The notes under the pieces were generated by a model. The model worked only from the letters and a program-made list of their open reading frames with translations. It did no database searches and was not told the DNA's origin. A program made the translations under genes and the position numbers. A stretch of 64,000 nt of DNA from Chenopodium formosanum (Eukaryota > Streptophyta > Magnoliopsida > Caryophyllales > Amaranthaceae): assembly GCA_024500155.1 (NCBI GenBank), contig CM044876.1, forward strand, positions 13,020,001-13,084,000, in the 5' to 3' direction. The first letter of the stretch is position 1, and each line of letters begins with the position of its first letter. Positions 1 through 11,718 of the stretch are shown piece by piece.

Positions 1-3000
1 GCACTAAAAAATCAAGTTCGGGTTAAGAAAGTATGGGTTCCTAAGAAAACCAATCCTACTGCCGGTGATAAACCTGCTGAGCCTGTTAAGGAAGTTACTC
101 CAACTCCTCAGGTTCAGAAACCTGGTGAATGGTAGGTTCCTAGTAAGAAATCAAAGAAGAAAACTAACAGACATATCACTTTTCCTGTTCCTAGCTCAAA
201 TACATATATACCTTTGGTTAATCATGATAATGATGTTGTTAATATTGTGGATGAGGCTGAAGAACCTATTAGGGGTGATGGTAATCCCTCTTTGGGGAAA
301 TGTTAGTCTTATCATGGAATATAAGGGGTCTTAATGACCTTGGGAAGATAGCTTGCTTCTGTTAAGAAGCTTCTTTCAGAGCTAAAAATAGATGTTATGT
401 TCCTTGTGGAAAGTAAAGTTAAACAAAAAAAATAGTGTAAATGTTCAGAGGAAGTTTGTTATCCCTTGTTCTTGGCATTGTAACTATTCCAACTCTCCTA
501 AAGGTATAATTTGGGTGGGGTGGAAAGTTGAGTGTCTCACTATGGATATTCTTGTGTCTACTGAGCAGTTTGTTCACTGTTTACTCAGTACAAAAGATCT
601 ACAGACTCAGATTATGGTTACTTTTGTGTATAGTCTTCATATTATTCAAGACAGGATGCATCTATGGGCTAGTCTTAAGGGGCTACCTAGTACTCTCTTT
701 CCTTAGCTATGTACTAGAGACATTAATTCTATCTTGTCTGCTGATGATAACTTGAATGGAGCTTTTGTCTCTGAGTATGAGACCAAGGACTTTCAACAAT
801 GTATTGATGATTTGACTCTTATTGAAATAAAAATTAAAGCAAGGGGTCCTTTTACTCTTGGTGTAATAAAGCTCATGTTGGTCCTAGAACCTTTTCTAGG
901 ATTGATAGAGGTTTTTTAAACCAGGTTTGGATCAGTTGTTATGGTCATGTTGAAGCTATATACTTGCCTCCTTCTTTATCTGATCATAATCCTCTTGTAT
1001 ATGAAATTTTTCATGCCCATCCTGGGAAAGGGAGACCTTTCAGGTTCCTTAACTATCTAGCTGATCATGATAGTTTCTTATCTATTATGGAAACTACTTG
1101 GCAAAGCACTGGTTCTAGAAATTCTAGGAATGATGTTTGGTGTAAGCTCAAGCATGTGAAGACTGCTTTAAAGACTTTGAACATTGAGAAGTTTGGTGAT
1201 ATCAATGCAAAGCTTGATTCTGCTCAAAATCGTCTTAATGAGATTCAGCAATAAATCTCTAGTGATGTTACCAATACATATCTATATACTCAGGAGCTAG
1301 AAGCTATTGCAAATATGAAACATTGGTTAAGCATCCAAGAGAGTGTCTATTGACAGAAATCTAGGGTGGATTGGATGCAGCTTGGTGATGGGAATAATCA
1401 TTACTTCTTTTCTGTTATGAAGCAAAGACAAAGCAGGAACATAATTTATTCTATTTACACTGATCAAGGTGAATTGCTGAAGACTCCTGCTACCATTGAA
1501 GCTGAGTTTACTGGAATCTATAAGAATCTGCTGGATTCTAGGGCCACTTCCCTTCTTAGGGTTGATTTGAAAACTATGAGAAAGGGAAGACAGTTGTCTA
1601 GGGCTGCTCAGAGCTCTCTCATTTCCCCTATTACTATTGAAGAGATTGATTTAGCACTTAAGGGTATTGACAACACCAAGGCCCTAGTATTGATGGTTTC
1701 AATGCTCTTTTCTTCAATAAAACTTGGAACATTATGAAATCTGATGTTTATGCAAGTGTTATGGAGTTCTTTAATACTGGCAAAATGTTGAGGCATTGTA
1801 ATTGCACTACTGTAACCTTAGTCCCTAAGGTGCAGAATTCTTCTTATGCTAAAGATTACAGGCCAATTGCTTGTTGTACAGTCCTGTATATGCTGATTTC
1901 TAAAATTTTGACTTCATGACTTGCTTCTGTTCTTCATGAGATTATTAATAGTGCTCAGGCTGGGTTTATTCCTGGCAAGCATATAGGAGACAATATCTTG
2001 CTTGCAACTAAATTAATTAAAGGTTATATTCATAAGTATATCACTCCAAGGTGTATGCTTAAGATTGATCTCAAAAAAGCTTATGATTCAGTTGAGTGGA
2101 GTTTTTTGGAGACTGTTATGGCTGAGCTTAGCTTCCCTGCTCAGTTTATCAGTTGGATTAGGGGTTGTCTTTCTACTGTTACTTTCTTAATCTTGATCAA
2201 TAGTGCCCCTGCCAAGCCTTTTCCAGCTAGAAAGGGACTTAGACAAAGTGATCCTATGTCCTTCCTATTTGCAATTGGAATGGGGTATTTGTCTAGATGT
2301 CTCTTTGAGCTGCACCAGAATCTTAATTTCAACTACCACCCTAGGTGTGAAAAAATGAATCTGACTCATCTCATGTTTGCTGATGATCTACTGATGTTTT
2401 CTAGGGCAGATTCTGGTTCTGTTTATCTTCTTTTCCAAGCTTTCACTAAGTTCTCTGAAGCTTCAGGTCTTTTTGCAAATCTGGACAAGAGTGAGGTCTA
2501 TTTTGGTGGTATGTCATAAGATGGGCAAGCTAATCTCAGATCTTTAATTGGTGTTGCTCTTGGGTCTATCCCTTTTAGATACCTTGGAGTTCCCATATCT
2601 TCAAAGAAACTCACTATTGGTCAGTGTAAACCTTTGGTTGACAAAGTGACTGTTAAAATCAATGGGTGGGCTGCTAGGCTTCTGTCTTATGCTGGTAGGT
2701 TGCAATTAGTAAAGAGTGTCCTTTTTGGTGTTCAAACCTATTGGGCACAAATTTTTTTCCTTCCCAAGAAGATTCTAAGAGAAATTGAATCAAGATTTAG
2801 GGTCTTTATTTGGACTGGGAAAGCTAATCCCTCAAAGAAATCCTTAGTTTCTTGAATCTTGCTGCTATCACTAAGCTTCTCTGGGATTTAGCCCACAAAG
2901 CTGACAGTCTTTGGGTTTAATGGGTCCACACTTATTATTTTAAGGAGAAACCCTGATGGGGTGTGGCTGCTCCTAAGAAATGCTCTTGGGTGCTTAAGAG

Positions 3001-3921
3001 AATCAAATGTAGAACTATCATTGATACTATTGGCAATTAGGATTTTGTGATGCAAGGTGGCAAAATCAAAATCAAGAAGATCTATCATTGCATCATTATG
3101 CAGGCTCCTAAAGTTGGCTAGAGAAGGATTTTATTCAATAACTTTACTTCTCCAAAGAGTTCATTTATCACATGGCTGCTGTCAGAAACAGATTGATGAC
3201 TAAGGACAGGCTGCTAAGTTGGAACATATACTGTGATCCTGTCTATTTTCTTTGTAATCAGAGCTTTGAAACTGTGCAACACTTATTTTTTGACAGCTCT
3301 TTTAGTAAAAAGGTGTGGATGCAGGTGCTTAAGGTGCTTGATTATAAGAGACCTATCATACAGTTTGAAGCTGAAATGAACTGGGTTTCCAAGATCTGCC
3401 GAAAGTATAGACCCAAGTATAGACTGTTGGGAATGTGTTTTGCTGAATTTGTTTACCATATTTGGTTACAGAGGAATTCTGTGATATTTACAGGAAGCTG
3501 CAAGTTTGCTGATACTGTTCTCAGAGATTTCCTGTTTTCAGTAGCTTGTAGATTACCTGTTTATGACAGGCATCTGCTGATTCTGTAATTTTTGTATTTT
3601 TGGCTGTTTGGCTGCTTTGGCTGCAATAAGCCTGTTTTAGCAGATTACAGGCCTATCTGTTTCTGCTTCTTTTGCTTTAGGTGCTTTGTCTAGTCCTGGT
3701 TTCTAGAATCCTTCCTAGAAGGTGGCTGCGAACTTGAGTCTAGTAGTTGCCTTTGGGTCTTCCTAGAATCCTTCCTAATAGGTGGCTAGAACTGGGCTAT
3801 TTGGTGGTGTTTGGCCTGTTTTAGGTCAAGTGGTGTTTGTTTCCAGTTATAGCTTAGCCTTTGTAAGTTGTAACTGTTTCTCTTTGGTAATAAATTTCCT
3901 TATTTACCAAAAAAAAAAAAA
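1..3921 (+). mobile_element. L1-type LINE, 5' end outside window, degenerate
   Basis: This is the 3' part of a non-LTR retrotransposon. Broken reading frames give, in order, a basic stretch that may be the end of ORF1 (to about 300), an apurinic-endonuclease-like region starting near 318 (NIRGLNDLG) and ending with SDHNPL near 980-1000, a reverse transcriptase (about 1800-2700) with LKIDLKKAYDSVEW, GLRQSDPMSF and the catalytic FADD motif, and a C-terminal zf-RVT-like stretch (about 3170-3590). A UTR-like region follows, ending in TTTACC and an A-run at 3909-3921. Stops at 133, 704, 1253, 1917 and 2517, plus frame changes, show that it is dead. The 5' end is outside the window, so its target-site duplication cannot be tested. 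Confidence 0.93.
318..3588 (+). pseudogene. LINE ORF2 remnant (endonuclease, reverse transcriptase, zf-RVT)
   Basis: This is the decayed coding part of the LINE. The clearest blocks are 964-1254 (end of endonuclease and linker), 1366-1737 (linker into the RT N-terminus, beginning MDWMQLGDGNNHYFF), 1998-2519 (RT palm with the FADD active site near 2378) and 2577-2855 (RYLGVPIS and thumb region). The last block, 3172-3588, is a zinc-knuckle zf-RVT-like stretch containing SFETVQHLFFD. The blocks lie in different frames and are split by stop codons, so no full ORF2 protein can be made. Order and motifs match plant L1-clade elements. It is unrelated in function to the neighbouring genes. Confidence 0.9.
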
Positions 3922-6900
3922 TATATATATTTGGAGTTACGCCTAGCAATAGCCACCTAGGGGTGGCTTATATATGGACTTCAGTTTCCTCTTCCATAAG
4001 CATTGTTTTGTTCACTTCTTATTTTGAAAATTTCAAACAATGATTAATGAAATCATAGAAAATGTGCTAAAGAAATATAAGTTCCAATGGTATCTATTCT
4101 CAATTACATGGATTAAGGGCATGTTCTGAATTATTGAATTAAATTGAGCTAAATTGAACTGAACTAAATTGAATATTTTATGAGAGGAGAAAAGTAGGAA
4201 CTAAACTGAACTGAAAATAAGCTGAAGATAACATGCCCTAAGGTAAATTTAGATAAGTTTATATAAAAATTGATATGTGAGTAAAATTGGCCTCTAAAAA
4301 TGAAAGATTAAGGATGAAGACTCGTGATTACCTCTTTAAAAAGATAATTACAACTTTAGTAAAGTGGAAAGAGTAATACAACAATTGTAAGGAAAAATGT
4401 AAAACTAACTAACAATACTTGAGATTAATGGAAAGGTTCCTTTAATTAGTTAATTAGACAATAATACCTTCGACCAATATTTCGCCCTCAAAAACGCTAA
4501 TCATGTGTGCTTAAGTCTTAACCTAATTACATTATTATATTAATCATAAATCTGTTTAAAATGAGATTACAAGATGCCGACACGTACAATCTAAAGTTTT
4601 CTAACTTATGAAATCTATTTTATAGTAACAAAATTATAAAAATAATAATATTAATAAAACAAAATAAATTAATAAACAGTGATGCACCATCTGCTAGTTA
4701 GTTAGGTTGTGTCAATCACAAGTTTTAGGTAATTGTCAAGCATTTTGTCCTCCTACCCTAAATGATGGAAAACTAATAATCATGTAACAACTACAATAGT
4801 ACCCTATTAAAGGGCGGAAAGGCTAAAACATTGGAGTAATTTTGTTACTTTCATTATAACTAACTTATTATTTATTAGTTAGAGAAGGTTTTTTTTTTTT
4901 TTTTTTTTGATATTTATTTTTAAAATAAAAATAGAATCAGAAACTAATTAAGTAAAGGTGATCGATCGATGTTGCTTGTTGACACAAGGCACAAACAAAA
5001 TTCACGTGCTAGTCATTCCAACCATGAAAATTAAGTGTGAGCAAATGAGCTCACTATTTTCATCATTTTCAAAGCAAATTACACCAATTTAAAGTTTAGT
5101 ATTATTAAGCTCATGCTTGGAATGGGGACAGTGTATTAAGGAGTAAAAAAAAGATAGATTAACAAAATGGTGGATTTAAAATTTAGATAGTTGCCAAAAA
5201 AATTAGATTGTGATAGCGTAATGATAAAGGAGGGAAAATATTGCCCTTATTTTGATTGTAATTGGTATTCTAGTATAGTGATGGATAACTATTATTATAC
5301 TATTATGAGATAGTAATCTTCCATTCTTCCCATCTCATTCTTTTCTCTTCATACCATCACTGTCATAAATTTACATTCAATTTTTTGGACTTGAATTCAA
5401 ATGTAATATATTTCTCTCAATCTAAGCACGTCTTAAGTGTCATCAAATCATTTGTTTCAATAGAAGAATATTTTTGATATATATACAAGTAATACAGCAG
5501 ACCTAGCAAATTTGGTCCATATAAACAAAGAGTATGTAATTACATGTTTCAAATAATCAACTAAATATCAAATCATATCCAACATAATAAATGATTTCAA
5601 TAACACTAAGGGAGTGTTAAAATCTAAATCAATCCTTCACTCACTTGATTTTATTAATCCTTATTATATGAATCAAATGTAAGGACAAAATAAATTTATC
5701 TAACCAAAGTCAATTCTCAAAAAGTAAACACAACATTAATATAGAATTTATTTTTTATTTTATTTAATGACGGTGTTTTACTAAATATTCAAACAAATCC
5801 GTTATTATAGCTCAAAATGACGTTTTATACAATTAAGCCCTTTGGGACGTCGATGTACTATTTAATGACGGTGATGAAGTTGCATTTAGTAAAAAGAAGT
5901 TACGTTTAACGCGCAAATACTCAAATTTAAAAAAAAAAAAATTTAAAAAAATGTATGTATGTAGCAATCGACTAAACATTAAATAACTCCAAAATTGTTT
6001 GGACAAACATAAGATAGTGCGGGCGAAGTGGTATGAAACGAATAAGAAAATCACAAAAATAAGACCAAATTCAAAGCGTTGGAATTAGATTGGTAACAAA
6101 CAGCCCATGATAGAAGACTACTCGTACTTACTTAACACTTGTTAATCAAGAAAATACACTTATAAAAGCGTCAATAAATAAAATAAAATAAAATAATGAC
6201 AGATTTAAATTTTGATTAGTCAACGAAAATGATGGAGCGTCGATATCACTCCATAAAATTCTTCCCACCAAATTTGTGTGCCTTTAAGTGGAATTTGGGC
6301 TTTCCTTTCCTTTTTATTTTCTTCCCACCAAAATGGCCTTTTCTTTAGGCATGGAAAACATACCCAAAATTTTGGGGGTTAAATTACAATTTTACCCTTT
6401 TGGACTCTTCTCTTTAAAGCTTTTCGTTTCTAGTACGGTGAAAATTAATGCTTTGAATTGTCCAAGGGCTTGAAATTTCAATTTCAAAAAGAAAATATCT
6501 TTTGTCCAAGTTTTTAAGGTATGATTGTATTATTCCGTAAGATTTATGAGGGTAGTGCAAAATGTGCAATCATGAATTTAAATTATTTGTACGGGTATTG
6601 GAAATTAGGATTGTTTATTCTCTTTTACGAAAGTTATCAACTGTTTAATGAAAATAGTCGTTTTTATAACACCTTTCGAGTTCAGATTGGTGAGTCTTAT
6701 TTCGAGTTTGGAGTGATTGTTGTCACAATTGTATTATTTCTAATTATTGCTTTGAAGGATCCATTTGTTGTCACAATTCGTTACTGATTTGGGTAGTAAA
6801 TACAATTAATAACGACCCATTTGTTCATCATATTTTAGCTTATTTTATCTTATATCAAAAACATAAATTTAGATATTATAAAGATAAAGAAAAAAAATGT

Positions 6901-7126
6901 CAAAAGTTCAAAAAAATAGTTTATAGACAAATGATTCTTAAAATTCAAAGAAAAAAAGTTTAGAAAAAAAAAAAAATAGGTTTGGATAATCCCTGATAAA
7001 TTAAAACATGCTCACATAAAATAAAATATGTTTAGATAAAATAATCATATAAATATATATAAGTTCATACAAAATAAAATAAGTTCATATAAAATACTTT
7101 CAAACATATTAAGATGAACCAAACAT
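3922..7126. other. AT-rich intergenic stretch
   Basis: No convincing gene was found. The stretch holds one small MITE (4117-4238, listed separately), a T-run near 4890-4908, an A-run near 5930-5950, and AT-rich unique-looking DNA. Short open frames near 5833-6787 lack family resemblance and codon character. Confidence 0.6.
4117..4238. mobile_element. Harbinger-like (Tourist-type) MITE, copy 1
   Basis: A 122-bp element with termini GGGCATGTT and AACATGCCC, flanked by TAA on both sides (4114-4116 and 4239-4241). The interior is built from repeated CTGAACTGAA-like words and contains ATATTTTATGAGAG, which is also in the copy at 8065-8213. A 3-bp TWA duplication is typical of PIF/Harbinger MITEs. 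A third member lies at 17480-17671. Confidence 0.75.
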
Positions 7127-7129
7127 TTA

Positions 7130-7400
7130 AGGTGTGTTTGGATTAAGATAGAGGAAGAAAAAGAAGAGGATGGAGGAGAAGAGGAGGGGAGGGAAAGGAA
7201 AGGGAGGGAAGAATGGTGAGTTTTCCTTCCAAATCTCTCCATTATTGGTGGAATTAATTTTCTACATTTTAATCCCTCCATTTCTCTCCCCTCCAATTCC
7301 CTTACTTCCTCATTTGTTATCAAAATGAGAGATATCCAATTTCTCCATTTTCCCTCCCTTCCCTTCTTTTCCCTCCATTTCCTTCAATCTAAACACACCG
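7130..7400. mobile_element. Tourist-like MITE
   Basis: Termini GGTGTGTTTGGATT and AATCTAAACACACC are inverted repeats. TTA flanks both sides (7127-7129 and 7401-7403). The left half is purine-rich (GGAGG words) and the right half is pyrimidine-rich, so one strand could fold into a long imperfect hairpin. The pattern fits a PIF/Harbinger MITE. Confidence 0.7.
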
Positions 7401-7847
7401 TTAGTCTAAGGTAGACTTTCTTTCTTAAGGAGCAAATAAACATACTAAGATATAGTCATATAGATGGAGTATAAAATCTAACCTAGAAAAATCTGTCAAT
7501 AATAAACATACATAAGCTTCACAAATACATTAAACATGTTCTTTAAAATGAACATATTTCCTTCATTCCTATATAGTTGACACACTTGGTTTTCAAAAAA
7601 AATATAGTTGACACACTTTTCTATAAATTTATCATCATTTACAACAATCAATTAAATATTCAATCGTAGCCTTTGGATTATCGACTAAAAGACTCAGCGT
7701 GAATTAATCATACACGTCCGTTTGACATTTTAAATGATCTGATCGTATGAGCGATGCTGATAATTTTGGAGCATTTTGAAGTTAGAAGCTCTTCATAGTT
7801 ATTTGATTTTCATCTGCCCCAATTGATGTATTCTATAGGAGTTTAGG

Positions 7848-7929
7848 GGATATAATTTTGGCACACCCTCATATGTAAGCACAGTTTTCGATGTTATTCT
7901 CGCATAGGGGTGTGCCAAAATCAATTTCC
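7848..7929. mobile_element. 82-bp mini inverted-repeat element with 10-bp duplication
   Basis: The ends GGATATAATTTTGGCACACC and GGTGTGCCAAAATCAATTTCC are imperfect inverted repeats. The 10-bp direct repeat GGAGTTTAGG flanks the element at 7838-7847 and 7930-7939. A GG...CC outline with a 9-11-bp duplication suggests a minimal Mutator-like element. A lone end of the same family (GGTGTGCCAAAATCA) occurs near 22886, upstream of the AlkB-type gene. Confidence 0.6.
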
Positions 7930-8064
7930 GGAGTTTAGGTAATTGTCAACGTAACCCTAGCTAAGTTAGCTAGCTAGCATTCCTTTTGTCGAAATCAACA
8001 ATCCTCTTATATATGGCCTTGACCCCATCCATCCTCATTGGACTTGTAAAGTTTGTCCCAATTA

Positions 8065-8213
8065 GGGCCTGTTCTGATTGACTGAACTGAACTTATTGGA
8101 GTTGAATTTAACTGAATTGAATATTTTATGAGAGGCGAAGAAATTAAGAACTGAAATGAACTTATTGGAATTAAACTGAAGTGAACTGAAAAGTATCTGA
8201 AGAGAACAGGCCC
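8065..8213. mobile_element. Harbinger-like (Tourist-type) MITE, copy 2
   Basis: A 149-bp element with termini GGGCCTGTTCT and AGAACAGGCCC, flanked by TTA on both sides (8062-8064 and 8214-8216). It has the same internal CTGAACTGAA words and ATATTTTATGAGAG block as the copy at 4117-4238. Confidence 0.8.
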
Positions 8214-8216
8214 TTA

Positions 8217-9499
8217 AGCTTTCTAGTGAATCTTATACTCATCTTCCACTTGTACCCGATCCCCCACACCAAAAAGAGCCACAATACATTCCTTCATTGT
8301 ATGTCAATTATGCATAGCACAAACCTTATGTTATTCTAAATCTAATGTTAATCTAAACAAGTTCATCAAATATGCATGTTATGTGTACATGTTGCTTAGA
8401 CATCAACTTATAAGAGGACTTCCATGTCATCAAAAAAAATCTGAATGTTTCTCCATTCATCACCCCTCATGGAAACATCAATTGCATTTCTTCATCAAAA
8501 CCCATTTTATTTATCAATCCTTCTAAGAAATTACAACCCGCTTTACTTGATCAATTGCCTTCATCATATCCAACTTCAATGCCTAAAATCTCTTTCTCCC
8601 CAAACAAGAATTATATATACAACTAATAGAATTAAAACAACAATATAACTATCAATAGTAATATATTGCCCAAGGATAAAGATACTCAAATAATTTAATA
8701 TATATATAACCAGTGTGGCCGTATGGGTGAGATGAAAGTTTGGGAGTTGGTTTTGATAGATTATGGCCCAACCAAATTAAAAATGAAATTTTTGGGTTTT
8801 AACTTTTCAATAAAATTTAAATTGATTTCGAATTGTATCAATCCAATCTAATTTGACATTTCAAAAGAGAAAAAAAAAAAAAAAAAAAATTAGATTCGAT
8901 CCAAAAACAAAATAATTATTTTTTCTATTTTTTTTTTCTATTTTGTAAATAGGCTACAGAATCAAATATAGCAAGCTAAAGTTTTACATTATAACTTTGA
9001 TATAAATAATTATGACTTTGTTTTTTTTTTTTTTTTTTGCAAGAATTAAATAAAAGATAAATAATTAACATATGTTTATCATGCAACACTGTTTTTTTAA
9101 CTTCCTTTGTTGAAGTAATTGAGATCTCCTTTAGACTTGTAGACTACTACCTACTTTTAGTGCTTCATCGACAATGCATGATTTATAGTAAATGATCGAA
9201 ATTTCAAAGCAATTTATTAGTATACATCACTAAATAAGTAAATAAATCTAGAAATTCTGAGATTTAATTTATAATCATGTGAGAGATGAGATTTAATTTA
9301 GTAAGTCTGTAAGTATACTAACATGGATTGAAATGAGCGAGAGAGATGATCGATGAGAAAGAATGAGCTATAGGGTTGAGGAAGAAACTAAGGTTGGAGA
9401 GTGGATAAAATCAAGAGAGTTTTATAATCTATGGAGTAATTTTCTTTTTATAGGGGCATTTCGGCAACATCTTTGGAATAATTTTGTATACTACATTTC
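8217..9499. other. Intergenic, no gene seen
   Basis: AT-rich DNA with an A-run near 8871-8889 and a T-run near 9021-9038. The only open frames are short and of biased composition, with no recognisable family. Confidence 0.6.
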
Positions 9500-10985
9500 A
9501 CAGACTAATCGCGATCGGTACTTAGCCATTGAAGGCTGACAGGCTAAAATCGTATCACCTAATCAAAAATAATTACCTAAGTCCACTAGCTTATGCAGAT
9601 AGGGAAGTAGGGTCGAATCCACAGGGAAACAAGTCTTTCTACTCCTAATTAATTAATATAGTCTAAATTATTGAAGTAACCAATATTTGTTGTGATTATA
9701 AACTATACTACGAAGATTATGAGTAAGGAGAATAATTAAGGAAGAAATCAAATATTAAAAGGCCTAGGGCATAGGTTCACTAATTAAACAATATTCCAGG
9801 GCAAAACACAATAATCAATCATCAATGCATTAATTAATCAGATCATAAAAGGCTTTCGCTACGTATTACAATCACAGAATTAATTTACCGGTATTAAATC
9901 TCATCTCTCGAATCTCGACCTAACCATTTATAAATTAATCTGCCTATTGAAACTAAGCCTAAACATCAATTCTCATCTTTCGAATCTCGAATCAATATTG
10001 CTAAACTCATACAATTAAACCTGGCCAAATCTAATTGCATAGCATTTAAACAATCAATAGGAAATCAATTAAGCATTAATAATCAACAATCATAAAATTA
10101 CCCCTTCATAAAATTACCCCTTCATATTATTTATTAGATTCCCCATAAACCCTAGAAGGAAAACTACTCATACATAATTAAAACTAAGCAAAACATAATA
10201 ATTAAACAAGACATGAAGAAATTGAATGAATAAAATACTGAGATTAATTAAGAGAGAAATCGTACCAAGACGGCGGAATTACAATTGAGTTTTAGGAACA
10301 AGAGAGAATAAAAATCTAGAGAGAGAAAGTCTAAGTAGAGAGAAGGGAAATAAAAATTTAGAATAATAGAGGTAGAGAAGAAGTGTCTAATATTGCCTAA
10401 TAATAACACATTAATACCAAGCAAGAGAATCTCCGCTAAACAAAACAAATCGGAAAGCTAATCTCCCTAAGCATCACTCGCGCCCGGCCGGGCAGTGGCT
10501 CGCCCGACCGGGCCCGCCTTCCTCGTCTCAAACACCTTCTCGCGCCCGGCCGGGCGCGTCTCCGGGCGCGGCTGCTCTTCAAAGCCTTGCTTCGCCCCGC
10601 CCGGCCAGGCGCGCCTTCGGGCGGGGCCAATGGTCCGGGCCTCTTCTCTTTGGGGCAATCAATTGGACTTCGATTGGGCTTTTATTCTTCGGCCCAATCG
10701 GATTTCCTCCTTGGGTCCTTGAACGCGGTCCATATGCCTCGGGATTTCCAATACTGAGCCCTTAATCACCGATTTGATCCCTCCAATCGGCCTTGGGCTA
10801 TCGAACTAGGTCGCGGTCTTCCAACACTTGTAGATGCTCCTAAAAAACCCGGGAAAATGCTCCAATTACGCAAATTCCTACAAAACTCAAGCAAAACTAC
10901 CAAAGCACTGGAAAACACAAATTAGTAATAAAAGTGGCTCGTAGGAGCCAAAAATACTACTAATTACGACCAAGGGACGGGGATA
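9500..10985. repeat. Interspersed non-coding repeat with GC-rich block
   Basis: The base composition changes sharply. The stretch starts near GACAGGCTAAAATCGTATC and has GGGTCGAATCCACAGGGA at about 9610, a phrase I associate with dispersed plant repeats. Two similar segments (CTCATCTCTCGAATCTCGA and TCTCATCTTTCGAATCTCGA) follow at about 9900 and 9970. A block at 10480-10640 is very GC-rich, with repeated CGCCCGGCCGGGC words. No coding domain is visible in either strand; open frames in the GC block arise from the composition. It is probably a non-autonomous retroelement or a fragment of one. The class and exact ends are not determined. Confidence 0.5.
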
Positions 10986-11718
10986 AATATATATATAAAA
11001 TGAACACATCAAAGGCAAATTCTTGAATTTCGATACAAGACCAATATTTGTAAATTTAATCTTGGACATCTCTTTTGCATCGATTATCATGAAATCATTC
11101 ACAAAAACACCCAAAATATGACACTCCTTTTGAAAGAAGTTAGCTTTCATCCCAAGAGTTCATTTAAAAAGTACAACATGGTCGATCACATCAAAGCATG
11201 AAAAATTACGTGAAATCAGTCGTATAGACACATAAACCATAACACAACATACGATGAACATATGGACTCATTAGGCCATACCAAAACAATCCTTTTAAAC
11301 GAAACATAATACACCAACGTACCTAGTGAACCGGATCCATTGGATTCCAAAGCACGCAAACTTAACACAAGACATGAAACGACACGTACCAATCAGGCAA
11401 TCACTAATTAGCTCCAATTAAGCTAGTTAATGTGATATGTGAAGTATTGTAATTACAAACATTGTTACACCATAGAATAAGCCAAAGAAAGAAAGAAAAC
11501 AAACAAGGGGTACCCTCGTAATTACCCACAAATCCCAAGGACTAAAACGCATATATTTAACCATTCATTAAACATGGCACTCTCAGATTTCAGACACCTA
11601 CAAATTCATTCCTCAATTCCTCCTCTATTTTCTCATTCTCACATTCCCCCCTCTAAACTTCCTTGACTCAATCTCAACTTACTTACCCCGCCGATTAAAA
11701 TCAACCCGACAACCAACA
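10986..11718 (+). promoter_or_regulatory. UXS upstream region and 5' leader
   Basis: Non-coding DNA before the UXS start. A TATATTTAA element sits near 11552-11560 and is followed by a pyrimidine-rich stretch (TTCCTCAATTCCTCCTC, then CACATTCCCCCCTCTAAAC) typical of plant 5' leaders. The leader runs to ATGGCG at 11719, whose context AACAATGGC is good for plant initiation. The TATA assignment is by eye only. Confidence 0.4.

Noticed and set aside
1..3921. Functional LINE
   Set aside because: Many stops and frame changes in the endonuclease and RT regions.
10436..10722. Three overlapping Arg/Pro/Ala-rich open frames on both strands
   Set aside because: They arise from the GC-rich palindromic block, where stop codons are rare in every frame.
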